Assembly (NCBI RefSeq): GCF_016765655.2
Contig: NZ_CP086106.1
Location: 5,850,501-5,914,500 of the forward strand
Length of the DNA: 64,000 bases
Direction: 5' to 3'
From: Skermanella mucosa
GTDB lineage: Bacteria; Pseudomonadota; Alphaproteobacteria; Azospirillales; Azospirillaceae
The notes under the pieces are model-generated. The model was not told the DNA's origin and did not search any database. It saw only the letters and a list, made by a program, of their open reading frames with translations. Positions within the stretch are counted from its first letter, which is position 1; every line of letters starts with the position of its first letter. A program made the position numbers and the translations under genes. Positions 46,858-55,387 of this stretch are shown in pieces.

Positions 46858-47901
46858 ATGGCGCCGCCGTCCCGGGCCGGACGCCCGCGGGCGCGGATCG
46901 CGCTCCTTGCCGCGCTGCTGCTGGCGGCGGGGTGCTCCGCCACCTTCCAGCCGAGGGGACCGATGGTCCGCGCGCCTGACCTGACGGCGGAGCGTATCGT
47001 CACGCCGGACGGCGTGGCGCTGCCGATGCGCCTCTGGGCGCCGGAGCCGGACGGGCCGCCGATCCGCGCGGTGGTCCTGGCACTGCACGGGTTCAACGAC
47101 TATTCCAACGCGTTCGAGGGGACCGGACGCTTCTTCGCGGCCCACGGCCTCGCCACGTACGCCTACGACCAGCGCGGCTTCGGCGCCCATGACAGGCCCG
47201 GCATCTGGCCCACCGCGGACACCCTGGTCGCCGACCTGCACACGGCGGCGGCGCTGGTGCGCCGGCGGCATCCCGGCCTGCCCCTGTACCTGCTGGGCGA
47301 GAGCATGGGCGGAGCGGTGATCCTGAGCGCGCTGGCCGGTCCGCCCCCGCCCGGGTTCGAGCCGCTGGAGCCGGCGGGCACGATCCTGTCGGCCCCGGCG
47401 GTGTGGGACCGCGACTCCATGACCACGCTCCAGCGCGCGGCGCTCTGGGTCAGCTACCGCACGGTCCCCTGGCTGCGGCTGACGGCGCCGCGCGAGCTCA
47501 AGATCAAGCCCTCGGACAATATCGAGATGCTGCGCGGGCTGAGCCGCGACCCGCTGGTGATCAAGGGCACCCGGGTCGACGCGGTCGAGGGGCTGGTCCG
47601 GCTGATGAGCCGCGCCGCCGCGGCGGTGCCGAGGCTGCCGGCGCCGGCGCTGGTGCTCTATGGCCGCAACGAGCAGGTGATCCCCCGCGCGCCGATCGAG
47701 AAGGCGCTCGCGGCCATGCCCCGCCGGGTGCATGTCGCGGTCTACGACCAGGGCTACCATATGCTGATGCGGGACCTCCAGGGGGAGACCGTGCTGCGCG
47801 ACATGGTCAGCTGGATCGGCGATCCGTCCGCGCCGCTGCCCAGCGGTGCCCACCGGCAGCCCTTCTCCGAACCGGCGGGCACCGAGATGGCCGGCCGGTG
47901 A
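46858..47901 (+). CDS. Lipoprotein alpha/beta hydrolase (monoacylglycerol-lipase-like)
   Basis: A 347-residue serine hydrolase with an N-terminal signal and lipobox (LLLAAGC). The nucleophile elbow is GESMGG; ALHGFNDYSNAF and YDQRGFGAHDRPG are typical of monoacylglycerol-lipase-like (YtpA/PldB type) enzymes. It should be anchored in the membrane facing the periplasm. Start at the ATG preceding APPSRAG; close spacing to the ABC gene suggests one transcript. Confidence 0.88.
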   Translation: MAPPSRAGRPRARIALLAALLLAAGCSATFQPRGPMVRAPDLTAERIVTPDGVALPMRLWAPEPDGPPIRAVVLALHGFNDYSNAFEGTGRFFAAHGLATYAYDQRGFGAHDRPGIWPTADTLVADLHTAAALVRRRHPGLPLYLLGESMGGAVILSALAGPPPPGFEPLEPAGTILSAPAVWDRDSMTTLQRAALWVSYRTVPWLRLTAPRELKIKPSDNIEMLRGLSRDPLVIKGTRVDAVEGLVRLMSRAAAAVPRLPAPALVLYGRNEQVIPRAPIEKALAAMPRRVHVAVYDQGYHMLMRDLQGETVLRDMVSWIGDPSAPLPSGAHRQPFSEPAGTEMAGR

Positions 47902-47964
47902 ATGGACCTTCCCGGCACGTCGCGGGTTTCCCCTTGACTGCATGGGACGATGGAAGGAAGCGCA

Positions 47965-48462
47965 ATGGCTGACACGCTACGGGACGGCACGGGAGCGGCC
48001 GGCCGGGATCCGGCGTCGCGAAGGTTCCGGCCGCTGGCCGGGTTCGTCGCCGGGTTCATCGGGGTGCTGGTGTTCCACCAATTGATGCTGGCCGTGCTCA
48101 ACCTCGCCGGGCTGACCGCCGGTCAGCCCTGGGCGCTGCGGCCGGCACCGCCGCTCGGGATCCCCGCCGTGCTGTCGGCGGCGTTCTGGGGCGGCCTGTG
48201 GGGCATCGCCCTGGCCGCGGCGGAGCGGTTCTTCCCGCGCGGGGCGGGATACTGGCTGGCCGCCTTCCTGTTCGGCGCGGTCCTGCCGACCCTGGTCGCC
48301 TGGTTCGTCGTCTTCCCGCTGAAGGGGATGCCGGCCGGAAACGGGTGGCAGCCGGCCGGCATGCTGACCGGCGTGCTGGTCAACGGCGCCTGGGGATTGG
48401 GCACGGCATTCATCCTGTCGCGGTTCTCCACCGGGCGACGGAACCTTACCAAGGCGGTATGA
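47965..48462 (+). CDS. Hypothetical membrane protein
   Basis: A 165-residue protein with four predicted transmembrane helices (FVAGFIGVLVFHQLMLAVLN, FWGGLWGIALAAAERF, YWLAAFLFGAVLPTLVAWFVVF, MLTGVLVNGAWGLGTAFIL). ATG 47965 is preceded by GGAAGG. The family is not recognised but similar four-helix proteins are common in Rhodospirillales. Follows the hydrolase by 63 bp. Confidence 0.75.
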   Translation: MADTLRDGTGAAGRDPASRRFRPLAGFVAGFIGVLVFHQLMLAVLNLAGLTAGQPWALRPAPPLGIPAVLSAAFWGGLWGIALAAAERFFPRGAGYWLAAFLFGAVLPTLVAWFVVFPLKGMPAGNGWQPAGMLTGVLVNGAWGLGTAFILSRFSTGRRNLTKAV

Positions 48463-48494
48463 CGGGATCGGATGCTCCGGCCCGGGATCGCTTG

Positions 48495-48516
48495 AACAGT
48501 TGAACAATCAACTGTT
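48495..48516 (+). terminator. Hairpin AACAGTTGA-ACAA-TCAACTGTT with T-run
   Basis: Nine perfect pairs followed by TTTC, 33 bp after the membrane-protein gene. AT-rich for this genome. It may terminate that transcript or serve as an operator before the PAP2 gene. Confidence 0.5.
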
Positions 48517-48566
48517 TTTCGGGAAAACTGCGCGCATCTTCCAGAACATCCCCGTGCGCCCCCGAC

Positions 48567-49151
48567 ATGATGCATACCGTTACGAGCCTCGGCGATTCAG
48601 GGCTGCTGCTGCCCGCTTCCGTCTGCGTGTTCGCCTATCTGCTGTGGCGCGGCGCCCCTTCGGTGGCGCTGCTGTGGGCTGCGACGCTCGCGGTCGGGCT
48701 GGGGACCACGCTGGTCGCCAAGCTGGGCTTCATCGCCTGCGGAAGCTCCGTCGGCCTGGCGGCGCTGGAAAGCCCGAGCGGGCATACCAGCTTCGCGGCG
48801 ATCTTCTTCGGCTGCTGCGCCCTGATCGCCGGGTTCGGCCGGCCGGCCTGGCAGCGGCTCGCCATCCTGGCGGTCGCCGGGACGGTAATCCTGCTGGTGG
48901 CGGTCAGCCGGGTCGCCCTGCGCGCCCATACGGCGGAGGAGGTCGTCGGCGGCCTGGCGATCGGCTGCGCCTGCGTCGGCCTGTTCGCCTGGGCCCACGC
49001 CCGGATCGATCCACCCGCGGTGAGGCTGCGCCCGGTCGCCGTGGTCTTCGCGGTGCTGGTGGTCCTGCTGAATGGCCACAGCCTGAGCGCCGAGCCGCTG
49101 ATCCGCGACATCGCGCACAAGCTGCGCATCACCATGGATGTCTGCGGTTAG
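48567..49151 (+). CDS. PAP2-family phosphatase
   Basis: A 194-residue integral membrane phosphatase. Motif 2 PSGHTSFAAIFF and motif 3 SRVALRAHTAEEVVGG (SRx5Hx3, with Glu where Asp is usual) are present; about six transmembrane helices. It likely dephosphorylates lipid phosphates such as undecaprenyl pyrophosphate or phosphatidic acid. It is convergent with greB and the stops are 3 bp apart. Confidence 0.9.
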   Translation: MMHTVTSLGDSGLLLPASVCVFAYLLWRGAPSVALLWAATLAVGLGTTLVAKLGFIACGSSVGLAALESPSGHTSFAAIFFGCCALIAGFGRPAWQRLAILAVAGTVILLVAVSRVALRAHTAEEVVGGLAIGCACVGLFAWAHARIDPPAVRLRPVAVVFAVLVVLLNGHSLSAEPLIRDIAHKLRITMDVCG

Positions 49152-49154
49152 GGA

Positions 49155-49721
49155 TCAGGGAGCCCGCTGGCGCGGCGGCGGATAGGAGATCGCGACCACC
49201 TCGATCTGCTCCGGTCCGGCGGGGGTGCGCAGGTCGACGACGTCGCCGACGCGCGCCTTGAGCAGCGCCTTGGCGACGGGGGAGATCCAGCTGATGCGCC
49301 CCCGGTCCAGGTCCGTCTCGTCGATGCCGACGATGGTGACGGTGCGTTCCTCGTCCCGTTCGTTGGCATAGGTGACGGTGGCGCCGAAGAAGACGCGGTC
49401 GCGGTTCTTCTGGGCCGAGGGGTCGACCACCTGGGCCGCCTCCATCCGCTTGGTCAGGAAGCGGATGCGCCGGTCGATCTCGCGCAGGCGCTTCTTGCCG
49501 TAGATGTAGTCGCCGTTCTCGGACCGGTCGCCGTTGCCGGCGGCCCAGGAGACGACCTCGACCGTCTTCGGGCGCTCGACCCGCATGAGCTGCCTGAACT
49601 CGTCCTGGAGGCGCTGGAACCCCTCGGGCGTGATGTAGTTCTTGACGCCCGCCGGCCGGGTTTCCTTCTCGTCCGGCAGATCCTCATCGGCGTCGCTTTC
49701 GCGGACGAAGGCCTTGCTCAT
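49155..49721 (-). CDS. greB: Transcription elongation factor GreB
   Basis: A 188-residue Gre factor. The N-terminal coiled-coil (GVKNYITPEGFQRLQDEFRQLM) with acidic tip NGDRSENGDYIYGKKRLREID and the C-terminal FKBP-like domain (FFGATVTYANERDEERTVTIVGIDE, ISWISPVAKALLKARVGD) identify GreB. It stimulates transcript cleavage in stalled RNA polymerase. Start MSKAFVRES; GGAAAAAGCCGC lies upstream. An N-terminal acidic stretch (SDADEDLPDEKE) is typical of alphaproteobacterial GreB. Confidence 0.93.
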   Translation of the reverse strand: MSKAFVRESDADEDLPDEKETRPAGVKNYITPEGFQRLQDEFRQLMRVERPKTVEVVSWAAGNGDRSENGDYIYGKKRLREIDRRIRFLTKRMEAAQVVDPSAQKNRDRVFFGATVTYANERDEERTVTIVGIDETDLDRGRISWISPVAKALLKARVGDVVDLRTPAGPEQIEVVAISYPPPRQRAP

Positions 49722-49834
49722 GGGTTGCGGCTTTTTCCAACTGGTTGACACGGTCCCGGCCGTGCAGGGTGCCGCCCCGTGTCGTGCCCGCGCAAGGGAT
49801 AATCATGCCGGATGGAAAGCTTGTCCAGGCACGA

Positions 49835-49872
49835 CGAAGCCTCCGGAGGAGCGGGCTCCTCCGGAGGCTTCG
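49835..49872 (-). terminator. Long perfect hairpin after the DUF892 gene
   Basis: CGAAGCCTCCGGAGGAGC-GG-GCTCCTCCGGAGGCTTCG, eighteen perfect pairs. It lies 19 bp beyond the stop of the minus-strand ferritin-like gene. There is only a short T stretch after it, so it may also be an mRNA stabiliser. Confidence 0.65.
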
Positions 49873-49891
49873 GACCGGATGCCCGGTCGGA

Positions 49892-50407
49892 TCAGATCTT
49901 GGCCGCTTCGCCGCGCGAGCCGATCTCGATGTACTTGCGGGTGATCGGCTCGACCAGGTCGGCGACCTGGCGGGCCATGGTGACTTCCTCGTCCAGCGAC
50001 TGGCGGAGGCCGGTCAGGTTGTTGAAGCCGGCGGCCTCGCCCATCACCAGGAGGGACTTGTACGAGGCGATCTCGTAATTCTCGAACGCGGTGTTCGCCA
50101 GCATGTTCTTGATGATCTCGTCCGACGCCACGGAATGGGCGATCGCCGCGGCGTTGCCCATGAAGCCCTGGACGGCTTCCTTGAGGGAGGACGGGCTTTC
50201 CGCCAGCTGGCTCATCACCTCTTCGAGACGGACGCGCTGCTGCTCGGTTTCCTGGATGTGCCGGCGCAGGAGCTGTTCGAGTTCCGGATAGTTCTCCAGC
50301 CGCTCCACCTGCCGGTTCATGATCTGAAGCGCCTGCTGCTCGAGGGCGTGGGCATTGTGCAGGCCGGTCGTGAAGATATTGCGTGCGGCATCCGTATTCG
50401 AAGCCAT
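49892..50407 (-). CDS. Ferritin-like DUF892 (YciF-type) protein
   Basis: A 171-residue all-helical protein. NIFTTGLHNAHALEQQALQIM, HIQETEQQRVRLEEVM and AFENYEIASYKSLL are the DUF892 core with Glu/His residues that may bind iron in a ferritin-like fold. YciF-type proteins are induced by osmotic and general stress. It is divergent from two tiny membrane-protein genes; a general stress promoter in between is plausible but not proven. Confidence 0.88.
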   Translation of the reverse strand: MASNTDAARNIFTTGLHNAHALEQQALQIMNRQVERLENYPELEQLLRRHIQETEQQRVRLEEVMSQLAESPSSLKEAVQGFMGNAAAIAHSVASDEIIKNMLANTAFENYEIASYKSLLVMGEAAGFNNLTGLRQSLDEEVTMARQVADLVEPITRKYIEIGSRGEAAKI

Positions 50408-50591
50408 GGTAGGAACCCTCCGTTGATGTATCTGGGTGCCTCAACCGCCCGGGCCTCCCGTGGTTCCCGACGAATCCGGGTGATTTTCCGCCACTTGCGC
50501 CTGTTGCGGTATCCAGGGGCCGAACCCCTTTCCATGGCCGGCCGTGGAGATACATCCCTTCTCCCCGATGATCCTGAAAAGGAGGAACACC

Positions 50592-50747
50592 ATGCTGCCG
50601 CTTCCCTTGCCGCCGAACCCGCTGAATCCGTTCGGCATCGTGTCCGGCGCCGTCGCCGTCACCGCGACCGTGGCGGGACTGGGCGTCGGGCTGGCTCTCG
50701 GCGCCGCGATGCTCGCCGCCGGTTCCGCGATGTCCCGCAACCGCTGA
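50592..50747 (+). CDS. Small membrane protein
   Basis: A 51-residue protein with a proline-rich start (MLPLPLPPNPLNPFG) and one long hydrophobic helix (IVSGAVAVTATVAGLGVGLALGAAMLAAG). A perfect AGGAGGA site seven bases before the ATG supports expression. It is followed 11 bp later by another tiny membrane-protein gene. Function unknown. Confidence 0.7.
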   Translation: MLPLPLPPNPLNPFGIVSGAVAVTATVAGLGVGLALGAAMLAAGSAMSRNR

Positions 50748-50758
50748 GGAGCCCTGCC

Positions 50759-50983
50759 ATGATCCGGACCATGATGAACGGTGCCGTGCATTTCGGGGGC
50801 GGGATCGTCCTGGGAGTGCTGACGATCTTCGCCCTCAAGGGAATGGCGGACCGGAACGAGGGGCGGATGACCGCCGGACCTGGCCGGGGGATGGGCGCCG
50901 CCGGCGGAATGGGCGGGACGGGAACCGTGCCGCCCCCGGACTCGGCCGCCGGCCGAGGCTTCGACAAGGCCGAGGGCATCTGA
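50759..50983 (+). CDS. Small membrane protein, glycine-rich
   Basis: A 74-residue protein with one N-terminal transmembrane helix (AVHFGGGIVLGVLTIFALKGM) and a Gly/Met/Pro-rich soluble tail (GRGMGAAGGMGGTGTVPP). GGAG precedes the start by about ten bases. It is co-directional with the gene at 50592. Function unknown. Confidence 0.65.
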   Translation: MIRTMMNGAVHFGGGIVLGVLTIFALKGMADRNEGRMTAGPGRGMGAAGGMGGTGTVPPPDSAAGRGFDKAEGI

Positions 50984-51087
50984 GGCGGGAACCGCCCGGC
51001 GTAATCCGTTGGCGACGTATCCCTGAGGGAGTCCGGGGTGGATTAATGCCGGTCGGATAAACGACTGGCGGTTCCCGAAAGCACGCC

Positions 51088-52710
51088 ATGCCGATAGCGG
51101 ATCTCCTGGCCGAGTATTTCACGGTGACCGGCGACGTCATCATGGTGACGGAGGCGGGGCCTCTCGACGAGCCCGGCCCGGTGATCACCTATGTGAGTCC
51201 CGCCTTCGAGCGCCTGACCGGCTATCCCGCCGAGCACGCCGTGGGCCGGTCACCCCGGTTCCTGCAGGGCGACGGGACCGACCGGGCCGCCCTGGCGCGC
51301 ATCCGGAGCGCGCTCGAACGGGGCCGGCCGGTCCGGGAGGACCTGCTCAACTATCGTCCCGACGGCAGCCCCTTCTGGATCGAACTGGCCATCCATCCCA
51401 TCACGGACGCGCGCGGGAAGCTCCAATGCTTCCTGAGCGTGTTGCACGACATCACGGAGCGGAAGCGCATCGAGGCCATGCTGCGGGACGCCGAGAGCGA
51501 GGCGCGGCAGGCCCGGCGGGTGGCCGAGGAGGCGACGCTGTCGCGGTCCAGGTTCTTCGCCGCGGCGAGCCACGACCTGCGCCAGCCCTATCAGGCGATC
51601 CGGCTGCTCCATCAGCTCCTGGCGGACCGGCTGGAGGATCCCGCCCAGCGCGCCCTCTCGGAGAAGCTGGGGGAGGCGATCCAGGCCGGCGAGTCCCTGC
51701 TGAACGTCCTGCTGGACGTCTCCGCGCTCGAGGCGGGAACCATCCTGCCGCGACTGGACGACGTCGCGGTGGACGTCCTGCTGACCCGCCTCGCCCACGA
51801 GATGGAGCCCCAGGCCCAGGCGGCCGGCCTGCGGTTCCGCGTCCACCCGTGCCGGGCCTCGGTGCGGAGCGATCCGGTGCTGCTCCAGCGGATGATCTCC
51901 AACCTCCTCAGCAACGCCCTGCGCTACACGCCGTCGGGAAGCATCCTGCTCGGCTGCCGGCGGCGGGGCGACGCGGTCCGCATCGAGGTCTGGGACACCG
52001 GGATCGGGATTCCGGAGCATCTTCTCGGCGAGGTGTTCGAGGATTTCATCCAGCTCGGCAACCCCGAGCGCGACCGGACCCGGGGACTGGGGCTGGGGCT
52101 GGCGGTGGTCGCGCGCATGGCGAAGCTGCTGGACCATCCGGTCGAGGTCCGCTCCGTACCGGGACGCGGCTCGATGTTCGCCGTGACGGTGCCGCTGTCG
52201 GAACCCCGAGCCGCCGCGCCCCGCGCCGAACCCGCGCCGGGGAAGCGCGGCCTGGAGGGCGGGACCGCGGTCGTGGTCGACGACGATCCCATCGTCCTGG
52301 AGAGCCTCGGCCTCCTGGTCGAGAGCTGGGGCATGTCGGCGGTCCGCGTCGCCAGCCTGGACGAACTGCCCGCCGCGCTGGCCCGCACGCCCCGCCCTCC
52401 CGACCTGGTCCTGGCGGATTACCGGCTCCAGGGCGACCGCAGCGGGCCCGACGCCGTGGAGATGGTGCGCGGCCATTACGGGACGCCGGTCCCGGCGCTG
52501 CTGCTGACCGGGGACACCCATCCCGACCGGCTCCGGGAGGCGGCGGCCCACGGCTACCGCCTCCTGCACAAGCCGATCCATCCCGGCGCCCTGCGGGAGC
52601 AGGTGGAACTGCTGCTCGATCAGGCCACCTTGCCGAGCGGGACGGCCGCCGTCCCGTCCGCCCCGGACTCGGCCGCCGCGCGGGCATCCTCCGAATCCAC
52701 CGTGACATAG
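51088..52710 (+). CDS. LOV-like PAS hybrid histidine kinase lacking the photoactive cysteine
   Basis: A 540-residue soluble sensor kinase. Residues ~10-125 form a PAS domain of LOV type: GRSPRFLQGDGTD (51-65) aligns with the flavin loop GRNCRFLQ, but the Cys is Pro; NYRPDGSPFWIELAIHPI also fits LOV. A coiled coil leads to HisKA with His162 (AAASHDLRQPY), a HATPase domain (WDTGIGIPEHLL, GLGLGLAVVARM) and a C-terminal receiver (VVVDDDP, VLADYRLQGD, LHKPIHP). The 3' end overlaps the convergent patatin gene by 91 bases. No response-regulator gene is adjacent. Confidence 0.9.
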   Translation: MPIADLLAEYFTVTGDVIMVTEAGPLDEPGPVITYVSPAFERLTGYPAEHAVGRSPRFLQGDGTDRAALARIRSALERGRPVREDLLNYRPDGSPFWIELAIHPITDARGKLQCFLSVLHDITERKRIEAMLRDAESEARQARRVAEEATLSRSRFFAAASHDLRQPYQAIRLLHQLLADRLEDPAQRALSEKLGEAIQAGESLLNVLLDVSALEAGTILPRLDDVAVDVLLTRLAHEMEPQAQAAGLRFRVHPCRASVRSDPVLLQRMISNLLSNALRYTPSGSILLGCRRRGDAVRIEVWDTGIGIPEHLLGEVFEDFIQLGNPERDRTRGLGLGLAVVARMAKLLDHPVEVRSVPGRGSMFAVTVPLSEPRAAAPRAEPAPGKRGLEGGTAVVVDDDPIVLESLGLLVESWGMSAVRVASLDELPAALARTPRPPDLVLADYRLQGDRSGPDAVEMVRGHYGTPVPALLLTGDTHPDRLREAAAHGYRLLHKPIHPGALREQVELLLDQATLPSGTAAVPSAPDSAAARASSESTVT

Positions 52711-53732
52711 TCGAACCGGCCCTCCGGCGCCGGCCCGCTCCGCAGCAATGCCAGCCCGGACCGCATGTCGCGCCCGCCGGCGGCCCGGCGGTCGCGGACC
52801 GACGCGGGCGAGAAGTCCAGCGTCTTGACCGCCAGCTCGTGGGCCGCCGCCTGGTAGGCCAGGTGGAGCAGCCGGGCCGAGGGGCCGTCCGGATCCTGCT
52901 TCTCCAGCAGGGCGAACTCGCGCCGGAGGGCGGCGACGCTGCGCCGGGTGGCGCTGGAGAACAGGATGTCCTGGGTGCGTTCGAGCACGGCGTCCAGGGA
53001 GGCGGGCCGCGGGCTGCGCAGGCTGAACAGGTCGACCGCGATGACGGTCAGGTCGCGGCGGAGCGGCTCCCGGAACGGGTAGTCGAGCGGCAGGTTGTTG
53101 GTGTAGCCGGGATCGCACAGCAGCCGGCCGCCGATCTCGACCGGCGGGAAGGCCGGCGTGATCGCGGCGCTGGCCAGGATGTGCTCCGGTCCGATCCGGT
53201 CGCGGACGGTGTCGAAATAGACCTCGTCGCCGGTTTCCAGATCGACGCAGGCGAGAGTGAACCGGACCTCGCCGCCGTTGAGCCGGTCGAAATCCACCAG
53301 GCGCTCCAGGGTCGCGCGGAGCGGCGCCGTGTCGTACAGGGCGACGTCGTTCGGAACCCACGGCAGCGCCGACCACAGGCCGGGATAGCGGTGCCGGAAG
53401 ATGTTCGGCCGGCCCAATAGCGCCGCCAGGGCCGCGTTCATGCCGTTGTAGAGCTGGCGCGGCTTGACCCCGGGGAAGAGCGGCATGCGGGAGGTCGGCA
53501 GGGTGGCCTCCTCCCAGAAACGGGTCAGCCTGGCGATCCTGTCCTCCGGCGCGTTGCCCGCCAGGATGGCTCCGGTGATCGCCCCCACGGAGGCGCCGAC
53601 GATCCAGCCGGGCCGGACGCCCTGCTCGTGCAGTTCCTCGCAGGCGCCCGCCAGATAGGCGCCCAGTGCGTTGCCGCCGCCGAGGACGAGCGCGATGTCC
53701 CGGTTTCCGCCCGGGATGGAGGAGATAGGCAT
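52620..53732 (-). CDS. Patatin-like phospholipase
   Basis: A 370-residue acyl hydrolase. Oxyanion loop VLGGGNALGAYLAG, nucleophile GASVG (IVGASVGAITGAI) and the Asp of the dyad in LLCDPGYTNNLPLDYP are visible. AAGGAG six bases before ATG 53732 fixes the start; an ATG at 53750 lies further upstream. Cytoplasmic or membrane-associated phospholipase; substrate unknown. Its 3' end runs 91 bases into the oppositely transcribed histidine kinase. Confidence 0.9.
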   Translation of the reverse strand: MPISSIPGGNRDIALVLGGGNALGAYLAGACEELHEQGVRPGWIVGASVGAITGAILAGNAPEDRIARLTRFWEEATLPTSRMPLFPGVKPRQLYNGMNAALAALLGRPNIFRHRYPGLWSALPWVPNDVALYDTAPLRATLERLVDFDRLNGGEVRFTLACVDLETGDEVYFDTVRDRIGPEHILASAAITPAFPPVEIGGRLLCDPGYTNNLPLDYPFREPLRRDLTVIAVDLFSLRSPRPASLDAVLERTQDILFSSATRRSVAALRREFALLEKQDPDGPSARLLHLAYQAAAHELAVKTLDFSPASVRDRRAAGGRDMRSGLALLRSGPAPEGRFDYVTVDSEDARAAAESGADGTAAVPLGKVA

Positions 53733-53968
53733 ATCCGACTCCTTGTGCATTCCTGAATGGTCGGGTCTGGGAGGTGCTCCGTGAAGCGCCTTCGCACCTG
53801 CGAGATGGCGCCCGCGGGGGCAACAGGCAAGCCCCGGGGTCGTTCCAAGGGGCTAGCCCCGACGCCATGGCCGCTCCGACCTTGTTCCTTAAAAATTTAT
53901 TTAAATCCTGGATTAGCCTCGATCGCGTAGGAGCACCCGTTGAAACTTCCAACGACTGGAGAGGCGCG

Positions 53969-54226
53969 ATGGAGAACGAGGATCTGGAGAAGGACGCGGG
54001 CGACAGGCTCGAGATGGAACGGCGGAAGTTCCTGGGACAGTGCGGGCGTTTCGCGATCGCCACGCCGCCGGCGATCACCCTGCTGATGTCGACCAGCCTG
54101 ACGTCGCAGGCGATCGCCAAGTCGGGCGGCAAGGGCCATCCCGGCAACGGGTACGGCCACGGCAACGGCCAGCATGGCGGCGTTCCCGGAAATCCCTGGA
54201 AGAACCACGGCGACAAGTACCGCTGA
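53969..54226 (+). CDS. Small Tat-like peptide rich in Gly/His/Asn, candidate substrate of the adjacent enzymes
   Basis: An 85-residue protein. A charged start (MENEDLEKDAGDRLE) leads into RRKFLGQCGRF (from residue 18) and a hydrophobic stretch with ATPPAITLLMSTSLTSQAIA, which looks like a twin-arginine signal. The last 35 residues (GHPGNGYGHGNGQHGG...) are low-complexity Gly/His/Asn/Pro. The gene is followed 48 bp later by a PqqD-HprK fusion. This architecture fits a modified, exported peptide, by analogy with HPr-rel-A systems; it remains inference. It is preceded by an AT-rich promoter region (53880-53920). Confidence 0.7.
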   Translation: MENEDLEKDAGDRLEMERRKFLGQCGRFAIATPPAITLLMSTSLTSQAIAKSGGKGHPGNGYGHGNGQHGGVPGNPWKNHGDKYR

Positions 54227-54274
54227 AGCCTCCCGGCCCCGTTTCGAGACGCACCAGTGCAGGGAAACCATCTG

Positions 54275-55387
54275 ATGATCGCCGAGGGCGTATCCCTTGC
54301 CTCCATCGGCGGGCACAGGGTGCTCTTCCACGAGGCCAGGCAGGAACTGTACGAACTGGACGACGGGATGGCGTTCGTCTGGAACCGCCTGACCGAGGGG
54401 ACCGCGATCGACCGCATCGCCGAAGAGGCGGCCGGTCGCGGCCTGCCCGAGGGGCAGGTGCGCGCCTGGCTGGACCATGCCGTCTCGGAATGGACCCGCC
54501 TGGGACTGCTCCGGCCGGCGGCCCTCCGCCAGCGACTGAGTATCGGCGGGGTCCGCATCGAGATCCGCTACGCGACCGCCGCGCTCGCGGAGTTCGTCGC
54601 ACCCGGCTTCAGCCATCTGGAGGCGGAGGACGGACCGGACGGTCAAGACGGCTGGGCGGCTGATTGCCAACTCGACTTGGCGGAGGAGGACGGCGCGACC
54701 GTGATCCGCCGCGGCGCGGCCGACCTGGCGACCTGCCGGCGGGACGAGATCATACCAGCATTGAGGGGAGCCCTCACCCTGGAGGCTGTCGGACGGGGAC
54801 GCCACGAGGTGGCGCTCCATGCCGCGACGGTCGCCGCGGGCGGTCATGCCCTCCTGCTCAGCGGCTGCCCGGGGGCCGGCAAATCGACGCTGGCCGTGGC
54901 GCTGGCCTATTCCGGCCTGGGCCTCGCGGGGGGCCTCGCGGGGGGCCTCGCGGGGGACGACGTCGCCCTGCTGGGCGCCGACGGGCGGGTGACGGGACTG
55001 CGGTTCGCGCCGGCGCTGAAGCCCGGGTCGTGGCCGCTGCTGGCGGGGATGCGTCCCGACCTGCTCGACCTGCCGGTCCATGTCCGGTACGACAGCCAGG
55101 GGGTCCGTTTCCTCGACGGCGTGCCTGCCGCCGACGACGGCCCCCTTCCGGTCCGCTGGATCGTCAGCCTCGACCGCCGCGACGGGGCCGAACCCGCGCT
55201 GCGGCCGCTGGACCCGCTGGAAACCCTGCGCGACCTGATCGGCGGCGCCGCCTCCGCCGACGACCGCCTGGGCACGAAGGCGTTCCACGCCCTGGCCCGC
55301 GTGCTGGATGGGGCCGGGTGCCATCGGCTCACCTATTCGCGGCTGGACGACGCCGTGGCCCTGCTGGCCGGGTTATGCGGGTCATGA
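54275..55387 (+). CDS. PqqD-like domain fused to an HprK-related kinase
   Basis: A 370-residue fusion. Residues 1-~85 resemble a PqqD/RRE peptide-binding domain (LYELDDGMAFVWNRLTEGT, WTRLGLLRP); residues ~170-370 are an HPr-kinase-like P-loop domain with Walker A GCPGAGKST (197-205) and a DDVALL motif that fits the HprK core. Tandem 12-bp repeats add GGLA copies between them. In related loci (HPr-rel-A type) PqqD and HprK are separate genes; here they are joined. It could phosphorylate or otherwise modify the small peptide encoded upstream. ATG 54275 is preferred over GTG 54257 because AGGGA precedes it. Substrate unknown. Confidence 0.85.
   Translation: MIAEGVSLASIGGHRVLFHEARQELYELDDGMAFVWNRLTEGTAIDRIAEEAAGRGLPEGQVRAWLDHAVSEWTRLGLLRPAALRQRLSIGGVRIEIRYATAALAEFVAPGFSHLEAEDGPDGQDGWAADCQLDLAEEDGATVIRRGAADLATCRRDEIIPALRGALTLEAVGRGRHEVALHAATVAAGGHALLLSGCPGAGKSTLAVALAYSGLGLAGGLAGGLAGDDVALLGADGRVTGLRFAPALKPGSWPLLAGMRPDLLDLPVHVRYDSQGVRFLDGVPAADDGPLPVRWIVSLDRRDGAEPALRPLDPLETLRDLIGGAASADDRLGTKAFHALARVLDGAGCHRLTYSRLDDAVALLAGLCGS
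54921..54956 (+). repeat. Three 12-bp tandem repeats in the HprK-like domain
   Basis: GCCTCGCGGGGG is repeated three times without a mismatch, coding GLAG-type loops just after Walker A. The reading frame is kept, so copy-number change would lengthen or shorten the loop before DDVALL. Confidence 0.95.
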
